From IMG/VR virus record IMGVR_UViG_3300035698_009463, positions 1-30,943 of that record: a stretch of DNA of 30,943 nt; one strand, written 5' to 3'. Positions within the stretch are counted from its first letter, which is position 1. Each line of letters opens with the position of its first letter. This document shows, piece after piece, positions 16,789 through 26,870 of this stretch. The notes under the pieces are model-generated. The model was given only the letters and a program-made list of their open reading frames with translations. It ran no database searches and was not told the DNA's origin. Source of the DNA: a virus. A program made the translations under genes and the position numbers.

Positions 16789-18654
16789 ATGGCAGTAACA
16801 AACAAATCAATAATAACAGATGGATCTTCTCTTAGAAACAATGTTGATATAAATGACCCAAATAGAACTATGACTATTGGAACGCCAGGAGATGTTATAA
16901 TAAAACATAAGGAAACCTTAGTTGTTGGAACAAATATAGATACTACAACTGGAGATGCAGATCATTATATTCCTATTACTACAGAAAGTTTATCTAATCT
17001 AGCTTCAACAGATAATGACCTAAAATTATTAACCTCTAGTGCTATTCAAACAGCTATTGTAGATAATAGTATAAGAGTTCCAAATCTTGTGTCAGTAGGT
17101 GTGGATGGAGATTATCTAACATTAGATGATGCAATAGATGGGATCCCGTCTAATAACTACATAATAAATATAATAGATAGTGAAATTACCTTATCAACTG
17201 CTAAGTCATTACCACAAGGAACTCAATTATGGGGTAATGGAAATAGATTAACAATAACTGGAGGTTCATTAACACTTCTTTCTTATTGTAATATAAAAAA
17301 TATAGATATTTACACAGAGGATAAGATAATATTATCTGGTAATTATATAAACATTGAAAATAGTTCAATTTGGGCTACAGCTGGAGAATCTGGAGGTTCA
17401 GTTATATATGCCAGTGGAGATTATACTAATATGAATAATGTAAGGATAGATAATCAATCTTTACAACACTATACTTTCGATATTACATCCTCAGACAATG
17501 GTACATATACAGACATTGAAGTTTTTAATGTTGGAAGGAATAACGCGGGTGCAATATCTAGTAAAATAATTAATATGAACAACAGTAACCACAATAAATT
17601 TGAGATAACATATGCTCATAATGAAAACATATCAGGTATAATTGTTAGTATCTCAGTAATCTATTTTGAAGGATCAACTTGTGATAATAATACCTTCAAA
17701 GTATATAAACAAGATTTCTCAAGTTCTGGTGGAGGATCTTTATCAGTTAGTTCAGTACTAAATGGAGGAGGCGTTGGGGATTATAACAAATATAATTTCT
17801 TAGATATGTATGAACATTCAACATATGGATATACTATAGAAACTACCGATGAAATATTAAATATAAAAAAGATAGTAACTGTTGGAGTAAAAGGTGACTT
17901 CGCAACTTTCACAGATTTGTTATCATCTGGTTTCATAGCAGATTTTAGAGAAATTTCTTTATTAGAGAACACTACTTGGGACACAACAACATATAATCTA
18001 TTACCTAGTAATTGTGTCATAAATGGCAATGGATACACATTAACAACATCCGGTACTAATAATCCTGAGACTGGCGGAAATTTTTTGATAATTAAAAATA
18101 TAGTAATAGCTTTGGGAGTTAATACTCACGTATTTGAACTAGCAAATAATAATATATCAATATATGATAGTACAATAACAGCTAATGGTAGTACAGCATC
18201 TACATATACTACAGCAGTTACTAATTGTGTATTAAATATAGATTCTAATGTATCAACAATAAAAAATGTTACAATAGACGCAGGTAACGTTCGACAAAAT
18301 GGTGTTGTTTTTGATGGTTCATATTGTAATTTCGAATTTAATAGGATACTTAATTGGGGATATGACCAAGCTACATATACCTCAGGAGAAACTGAACTAG
18401 CCGGAGTTTTCGTTAGCGGTGTAACTCTTTATAATAAAATAGAAATATTGTATTTAGCCTCTGATTTAACTGCATATGCAACAACTTGCACAGATTATGC
18501 TTACGGAATTTATAATGTTATTACTGGGAGTACTTATAATTATTGGACAATAAATCAATTCACATTAACAAATTTTACAGTGAGTCCAGCTCAAACTAGT
18601 GGTTTTTATACTATATCACCAAATGCTCATAAAACAGTGACATTTATAGCTTAA
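16789..18654 (+). CDS. Tail fibre/spike protein with two tandem beta-helix modules
   Basis: 621 aa. A roughly 100-residue N-terminal part (GDADHYIPITTESL then SNLASTDNDLKLLTSSAIQ) resembles short fibre segments that join helices to baseplate proteins. Two beta-helix-like modules follow. The first starts at about residue 102 (VGVDGDYLTLDDAID, with LPQGTQLWGNGNRLTITGG), the second at about 362 (VGVKGDFATFTDLL, with LPSNCVINGNGYTLTTSG). Both share the opening and the 'LP-G...GNG-[RY]-LT' segment with the single module of the preceding gene. This suggests internal duplication and possible receptor-range evolution. No chaperone or endosialidase tail is visible. The gene is followed by a strong terminator. 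Confidence 0.7.
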   Translation: MAVTNKSIITDGSSLRNNVDINDPNRTMTIGTPGDVIIKHKETLVVGTNIDTTTGDADHYIPITTESLSNLASTDNDLKLLTSSAIQTAIVDNSIRVPNLVSVGVDGDYLTLDDAIDGIPSNNYIINIIDSEITLSTAKSLPQGTQLWGNGNRLTITGGSLTLLSYCNIKNIDIYTEDKIILSGNYINIENSSIWATAGESGGSVIYASGDYTNMNNVRIDNQSLQHYTFDITSSDNGTYTDIEVFNVGRNNAGAISSKIINMNNSNHNKFEITYAHNENISGIIVSISVIYFEGSTCDNNTFKVYKQDFSSSGGGSLSVSSVLNGGGVGDYNKYNFLDMYEHSTYGYTIETTDEILNIKKIVTVGVKGDFATFTDLLSSGFIADFREISLLENTTWDTTTYNLLPSNCVINGNGYTLTTSGTNNPETGGNFLIIKNIVIALGVNTHVFELANNNISIYDSTITANGSTASTYTTAVTNCVLNIDSNVSTIKNVTIDAGNVRQNGVVFDGSYCNFEFNRILNWGYDQATYTSGETELAGVFVSGVTLYNKIEILYLASDLTAYATTCTDYAYGIYNVITGSTYNYWTINQFTLTNFTVSPAQTSGFYTISPNAHKTVTFIA

Positions 18655-18671
18655 AATAACATCGAAGATTT

Positions 18672-18700
18672 AAAAGAGGTTCACTACGAACCTCTTTTTT
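18672..18700 (+). terminator. Intrinsic terminator after the fibre genes
   Basis: Perfect 11-bp stem AAAAGAGGTTC (18672-18682) and GAACCTCTTTT (18688-18698) with loop ACTAC, running into a T tract up to 18701. It lies 18 nt after the stop of the second fibre gene. It is the only G/C-containing hairpin plus T tract I saw. The T tract is shared with the next promoter. Confidence 0.85.
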
Positions 18701-18708
18701 TATAAATA
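18701..18708 (+). promoter_or_regulatory. T4-type late promoter core TATAAATA
   Basis: Exact TATAAATA starting at the last T of the terminator T tract, 30 nt before the ATG of the 59-aa ORF. It would restart transcription for the terminase and first sheath genes. Confidence 0.68.
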
Positions 18709-18738
18709 AAGAATATATGAATAAAATAAGGCAAAATT

Positions 18739-18918
18739 ATGGAAGAAATAGAAAAGATGTACGAACTTCTTATTGAAGGAGAATTAACAGAAGGAGCTGA
18801 TGATAAATTATTATCTCAGATTATTGCATTGATTAGACAACAGACTAGAAAAATGTCAGACGACGATGCGTACTCTTTCCACCAAAAATTAGTGAAGTGG
18901 ACAAGTAGTGTATTATAA
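18739..18918 (+). CDS. Small hypothetical protein (59 aa) upstream of terminase
   Basis: ATG at 18739 with AAGG at 18728-18731, TAA at 18916-18918. The sequence opens MEEIEKMYELLIEGELTEGA and closes KLVKWTSSVL; it is acidic at the N-terminus, basic and probably helical in the middle (LLSQIIALIRQQTRKM). It fills the space between the late promoter and the small terminase gene, shares the strand, and leaves only a 20-nt spacer to the next start, so it is likely a real gene. The N-terminal LIE and LTE triplets fit the [L/I]xE cleavage rule of T4 gp21, so a packaged head peptide is possible but weakly supported. Function unknown. Confidence 0.65.
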   Translation: MEEIEKMYELLIEGELTEGADDKLLSQIIALIRQQTRKMSDDDAYSFHQKLVKWTSSVL

Positions 18919-18938
18919 TACCTAACAGGATGGACAAA

Positions 18939-21813
<2,875 letters not shown>

Positions 21814-21814
21814 A

Positions 21815-24406
21815 ATGTTAAATAAATTACCTGGTGTATATATTAAAGAAACAAACTTAGTTCAACAAACCCAAGAAGATCCGGGTTTCGTTCCTGTTGT
21901 TGCTATGTTACCAGCTGAAACAGGATATGCTAATGAAAACACTATAGTATACGACCAATTAGATTTTATAAGTAAGTTTGGATATCCAACTGAATATAAT
22001 TTTAAATACTGGTTTAATATTTATAACTATCTAGGATATTTTAATTACATTAATGTAATGAGAGTCATTGATCCTGATACTCACAAAAATTTTTCATTAT
22101 TATATGACGATACATCAGTAACTAATAATTCACTTTCAAATATTTATAATTATAATATGTCTATTGATAATTTAACTACTTATGATATAACTGGAGATTA
22201 TAAATTTGAAATATTTAACAGAAAGATATCAAATTATGATGATATAGCTGTTAGTATATGTTCATCAGAAGACTATTATGAAGAACCAATATCTATTGAA
22301 ACATTGGATGAATATATAATAAATGATAGTTTATACATCCCTCCTTCTGTTTATTCATTGAGTAACGAAGATAAATATATAATAGATAATAATAAATTAG
22401 CAATAACTTTAATTGCCTTAGGTGTAGGGGATGTATTAGAAATAACTGTTAGTGAAGATATAACAAATGATGTATCAGCTTTAGATTATATAAAAATAAC
22501 AAACAGTGGATACACACTATCTACTGCTGGGGCTCTAGATACAATAGAAATGTTTAGAATCGTAAGTGTTGTATATACAACTAGTACATTGATAACTTTA
22601 GCTGCATATGCCGGAGAAACATTAAGTAATGATGGGACAGGATATGGCTATATAAACTATTCAACTGACCTATGGAACACTAGTACAAATAATGAAGGAA
22701 TAGTTGCAGAATTTTCTGCATCCATTGTGGATATATACGATATTAAAACTAATTCCTCAAATGTAACTGAAATAACAATATTAGGAGATTACACAGCTGA
22801 TATCTTATTAAATGGATATATCTATATAGTTGAAAATAATATACAAGGGACACAAGGAAAATATCTAGTGAGTGCTAATTCAACTGTATCTAGTGGATAT
22901 ACTACAATATTACTATATGAAGATTTAGAAATAACTTCTATATCAGGTTCTGTTTTAATAGATTCAACTATTGCTTGGGCAATATCAAATGTTGTAGCGG
23001 ATACTTCTTATTATGTAAATAATAGAGAAACTGAATATTCTTTAGTTAGTGCAGTTTGGACAAAATCTTTATTGGAACTTAGTTATGTAGTATATGAAGG
23101 AGTTGTTCACAGAAAGATGTATGATTCATATACTCAAAATTCTAGAACTGGTACCATAAAATCTTTTAAGGCTTTGATAGGAGAGAATGTAAATTTTGAT
23201 AATGAGATAGTTTTAATTGTTCACAAAAAGGGGTATAATCAAACCTTCTTCACATCTACTGAATTTTATGTTGTTAGTTTAGAATCTAGTAATGTAATAA
23301 GAGATAAAAATAATTTTTGCGAAAATATAATAAATGAAAAGTCTAATTTAATTTATTTTAGACTTGGGGATATGACTAATGTTACTATCCAAGATATGAA
23401 AGTAGATACTTATGATGGTAGTTTAATAGATTATATAATAGAAGATACTGATAGTTACGATTATGATAATATAAAAGATTATGACTTATATTATTCAAAA
23501 AGTAGCTTTTATAGAAATAATAAAAATATAGCATTTTCATATTTCTTAGGATTGGAATTAATAAAAACTATAAGTGCAGTAGAACACGACACTATGAATT
23601 TAGCTAGTATTATAGCTGCAGAAAGGGAAGATATAATTGCTATCATATCTCCTTGGGATGAATCTAGATATCTGAATTTAACTGAAACTCAATATGCAAC
23701 TAAAATAATAGAAGATTTTGGATGTAACAGAACAGAAGATAGTTTATATTTCAGTGAATTTAGTACTTACTCAGCAATATATAATAATATGAAATTAGAT
23801 CTTGACAAACTAAATTTAAAATATAGATGGTTACCATTGATTGGTGATATAGCCGCAATTTATGTAAATGAGGATATTTATAATTCAGAATTCTCAGCTC
23901 CAGCTGGATTATCTACATTAGGAATTAAAAATATATCTAAACTTCTTTTTTCTACAGATGATGAAGATTTATCTAACGAACTAATCTATAATTCTATAAA
24001 TAATATTGTAAGAGATAACATAACTAGAAGTTATATTTTATTTGATATTCTAACAGCTACAGATGAAGATTTGCTAACAAGTAGATTGAATATAAGAAGA
24101 ATGGTAAATTATTTAAAAAGAAGACTTAATGTTTATTTAAAAGCTTATTTATTTAAAGAAAATATTCCATTGACAAGATCTGATATATCAAATGGTTTAA
24201 ATAGTATATTGTCTGATATAAAAGCAAACAAAGGAATTACTGATTATGAAGTTATATGTGATGAAAGAAATAATTCATCAGTTACTGTTAATAATGAGGA
24301 GTTAATAATCAATATTGCAATTAATCCAATAAGAGTAATAAGACAAATATTTATAAACATAGATTTAGTAAAGAGCACAATAAATATAACAGAAATTGAA
24401 ATATAA
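21815..24406 (+). CDS. gp18: Tail sheath protein paralogue 1 (gp18-like)
   Basis: 863 aa from the ATG at 21815, one base after the terL stop, with GGAG at 21806-21809. An in-frame TTG at 21800 is an unlikely start. The N-terminus KLPGVYIKETNL is the classical sheath start. DFISKFGYPTEYNFKYWFNI follows, and YRWLPLIGDIAAI begins near residue 670. The C-terminal block (LNIRRMVNYLKRRL, RSDISNGLN, DYEVICDERNN and the last strands) is the conserved polymerisation domain. Two beta-modules sit at about residues 224-268 and 315-372 in the inserted region. Its position directly after terL matches gene 18 in T4. It is more diverged from paralogues 2 and 3 than they are from each other. Confidence 0.88.
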   Translation: MLNKLPGVYIKETNLVQQTQEDPGFVPVVAMLPAETGYANENTIVYDQLDFISKFGYPTEYNFKYWFNIYNYLGYFNYINVMRVIDPDTHKNFSLLYDDTSVTNNSLSNIYNYNMSIDNLTTYDITGDYKFEIFNRKISNYDDIAVSICSSEDYYEEPISIETLDEYIINDSLYIPPSVYSLSNEDKYIIDNNKLAITLIALGVGDVLEITVSEDITNDVSALDYIKITNSGYTLSTAGALDTIEMFRIVSVVYTTSTLITLAAYAGETLSNDGTGYGYINYSTDLWNTSTNNEGIVAEFSASIVDIYDIKTNSSNVTEITILGDYTADILLNGYIYIVENNIQGTQGKYLVSANSTVSSGYTTILLYEDLEITSISGSVLIDSTIAWAISNVVADTSYYVNNRETEYSLVSAVWTKSLLELSYVVYEGVVHRKMYDSYTQNSRTGTIKSFKALIGENVNFDNEIVLIVHKKGYNQTFFTSTEFYVVSLESSNVIRDKNNFCENIINEKSNLIYFRLGDMTNVTIQDMKVDTYDGSLIDYIIEDTDSYDYDNIKDYDLYYSKSSFYRNNKNIAFSYFLGLELIKTISAVEHDTMNLASIIAAEREDIIAIISPWDESRYLNLTETQYATKIIEDFGCNRTEDSLYFSEFSTYSAIYNNMKLDLDKLNLKYRWLPLIGDIAAIYVNEDIYNSEFSAPAGLSTLGIKNISKLLFSTDDEDLSNELIYNSINNIVRDNITRSYILFDILTATDEDLLTSRLNIRRMVNYLKRRLNVYLKAYLFKENIPLTRSDISNGLNSILSDIKANKGITDYEVICDERNNSSVTVNNEELIINIAINPIRVIRQIFINIDLVKSTINITEIEI

Positions 24407-24421
24407 AAGACAGGATTAAAA

Positions 24422-26833
24422 ATGATAAATAAAAAATACAACCCAACAATGACTTTTACTGAAACTGAAGTTAGAAATCCAGTAAGGGAAAAACTTGGGG
24501 AAACAACAACAGGGATGATACTAGGTTCTAATTCCGGATTTGCTGGAATCCCAACTAAGATTTCAACAGAAAAAGAACTAGTTCAATTATTTGGTGAACC
24601 AACTGACTATAATTATAGAGATTGGTTTAATGCAGCTGGATATTTGAATTATGCTTCAAATTTATATGTTGTGAGACCATTTAGTTCAACTTGGGAAAAT
24701 GCAGGTGCAGAAATTTCTCATTTATCAACTACGGTAGGTATATCAGGAGTTATGAAATCAGATTTGTATAACGAAGAAATTGCAGAGGGAACTTTAAATG
24801 ATGATATAACTTTCTCAGACACAGATAATACAAAACTTAAAATCTACAATAAATTTGTATCCACAAAAGATGATATTGCTTTTGCAATAGCAGGAGATGA
24901 AACAAGCTTTGGGAATTACATATCTAACGATGTAAATAACTTTACTATAAAAGAAACAACTGTTTATGCCTTAGCTCCAAGTATAGTTGATTATCTTCAC
25001 GGAGATGGTGTTGTTATAAAACCTATAATATCAGGTTCAACAGTAGTAAATACAATAACAATCCCTTGGTTATCAGATGCTCCTGTAGTTTCTGATGAAG
25101 GAGCTTATATAACAATAACAGGAACAGGTATTGTTGTAGGTACTGATATTAAAATTGGTGATTTGATTGAAATAAATGGGACATACTGGCCTATATTAGA
25201 TATAGAGACTGGAGTTTTAACAATCCAAGATACTGGTGATCCTTGGGCTATTCCAGTTATTGACACAGACCACGATACATATTTAGGATTTAATTTAGTT
25301 CTAAAAGCAGATAAAATAAATAATGTTTGGGTTGAAAATACAAACGCGTTTATAAATGATGAAGTAGTGTACGTAACTAGTGAAAATAAATATTATACAT
25401 ATGACACTGTAACATATAGTTTTGCAGAAGCAAGTACATCTCTTCAATCAGAAAAAACAGTTGTTGTAAAAGATGTTACAACTGGTTTAATTGATTATGT
25501 TGTTAGACAGAATATGAATTCGATATATTATAATAGTGACAAGACTCCTTATATATTCTCTGACATTTTTAACTATACTCCTGATTGGGAAAATAAAGAA
25601 GTGGCTTTAATAATCTTTAAGAAAAATTCAGATATTAATCTTTTTGAAATTGTGGAAACTTTTGTAGGATCATTATTAGAAAATGCTAAAGATAGTATCG
25701 GCTATAGTTCTTATATAGAAAAACTTGTTAATAAGAAATCAAACTATATTTATTTAAAAGCTAGAAGTGCAGCTGAGATCACAGCTTGGGAAACAACTCA
25801 AAGTGCAACATATGGTTATAATACAAACTTATCGACAAATACATTTAATTTAAAGCAAACTACTTTAACAGATTCAAATGGAACAATAACAGATTATTCA
25901 CAAACAGCAGATGATGTTACAGGTGGATTATCAACAACTAATTTAATAACAGCTAGTGAATTCTTTGGTCTTAGTGGTGTTATGAATCCACATATTCTTT
26001 TAGGATTCGATAACTTGAGAACAGCTGGTTATCTTAACACAATGCCTCAAATCGCAGAACAAACCGGTATGAGTTTAGCACTTGTAGGAATTTGGGATAT
26101 AGGTTCAATGGGTACTTATATAGAATCTAGAAAAAACACAACAGTTTTATCTTTATTAGGAAATAATAGAGAAGAACCTTCTGTTGGAGCATTAACTGAA
26201 TTTAATGATTGGACAATGGTATTTGGAAACTTAAAAAGAATTAAAGATTCTTATAATAACATAAATAGATGGGTACCGGTTATTGGAGATATTGCAGGAA
26301 AGATGACATACAATGATTATATAAATGGTTCACAAAGTCCAGTAGCAGGAATAAAAAGAGGTTTGTTAACTAATTTTGATAAATTACTTTTAAAGAACAC
26401 TGATGAAAATGAATTCTCAAAGAATGGTATAAACTCAATCATATACGATAACGAATTAGATATCACTATGATTTTCGATTATATAACTAATACATTAAAA
26501 GATCTTATTGTTAGAGAAGCGAATATCAGAAGAATGATTATCTCAATCAAACATTTTTTAAAGAGAGTTTTAAAAGGTAATTTCTTCGATTTCAATAACA
26601 CAGCAACAAGAAACTTGACATTATTTAATATAAGTACAGTATTTTCTTACTTTAAATTAAATGGTGGATTGTTTGATTATGAATTAATTTGTGACGAAAG
26701 TAATAATACACCAGATCAAATAAATCAAAACAATTTTATATTAGATATTAAAATACAGCCAAATCGTACAATTAAATATATTTATGTGAATATAGTTAAT
26801 TATGATATGGGATTAGATATAAAAGAATTATAA
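24422..26833 (+). CDS. gp18: Tail sheath protein paralogue 2 (gp18-like)
   Basis: 803 aa. The N-terminus contains MTFTETEVRNPVREKLGET, then LVQLFGEPTDYNYRDWFNAA; the core RWVPVIGDIAGKMTYNDY begins at about residue 616, and the C-terminus has NIRRMIISIKHFLKR, FNNTATRNLTLFN and DYELICDESNN. All are sheath hallmarks. It is the closest relative of paralogue 3: the N-terminal 100 and C-terminal 350 residues align nearly without gaps, and a 111-nt block is 96% identical. The inserted region (about 180-330) is unlike that of paralogue 3, apart from a beta-module at about 227-272. It has no promoter of its own and only 15 nt upstream, so it should be co-transcribed with paralogue 1. RBS AGGA. Confidence 0.92.
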   Translation: MINKKYNPTMTFTETEVRNPVREKLGETTTGMILGSNSGFAGIPTKISTEKELVQLFGEPTDYNYRDWFNAAGYLNYASNLYVVRPFSSTWENAGAEISHLSTTVGISGVMKSDLYNEEIAEGTLNDDITFSDTDNTKLKIYNKFVSTKDDIAFAIAGDETSFGNYISNDVNNFTIKETTVYALAPSIVDYLHGDGVVIKPIISGSTVVNTITIPWLSDAPVVSDEGAYITITGTGIVVGTDIKIGDLIEINGTYWPILDIETGVLTIQDTGDPWAIPVIDTDHDTYLGFNLVLKADKINNVWVENTNAFINDEVVYVTSENKYYTYDTVTYSFAEASTSLQSEKTVVVKDVTTGLIDYVVRQNMNSIYYNSDKTPYIFSDIFNYTPDWENKEVALIIFKKNSDINLFEIVETFVGSLLENAKDSIGYSSYIEKLVNKKSNYIYLKARSAAEITAWETTQSATYGYNTNLSTNTFNLKQTTLTDSNGTITDYSQTADDVTGGLSTTNLITASEFFGLSGVMNPHILLGFDNLRTAGYLNTMPQIAEQTGMSLALVGIWDIGSMGTYIESRKNTTVLSLLGNNREEPSVGALTEFNDWTMVFGNLKRIKDSYNNINRWVPVIGDIAGKMTYNDYINGSQSPVAGIKRGLLTNFDKLLLKNTDENEFSKNGINSIIYDNELDITMIFDYITNTLKDLIVREANIRRMIISIKHFLKRVLKGNFFDFNNTATRNLTLFNISTVFSYFKLNGGLFDYELICDESNNTPDQINQNNFILDIKIQPNRTIKYIYVNIVNYDMGLDIKEL
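25975..26085 (+). repeat. Near-identical sheath block, copy 1
   Basis: 111 nt matching 28406-28516 in the same orientation with only four mismatches (at 26008, 26014, 26015 and 26017). The last 68 nt (26018-26085) are identical. It encodes the core GVMNPHILLGFDNLRTAGYL and the following residues. A second block, 26568-26613 against 29002-29047, differs at one base in 46. Confidence 0.95.
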
Positions 26834-26836
26834 ATA
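26829..26836 (+). promoter_or_regulatory. T4-type late promoter core TATAAATA overlapping a stop codon
   Basis: Exact TATAAATA that includes the TAA stop (26831-26833) of sheath paralogue 2 and ends 34 nt before the ATG of paralogue 3. A strong AAGGAG RBS is at 26857-26862. It gives paralogue 3 its own late transcript. Confidence 0.65.
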
Positions 26837-26870
26837 ATAGAAAAAGAAACATTAACAAGGAGTTAAAATA

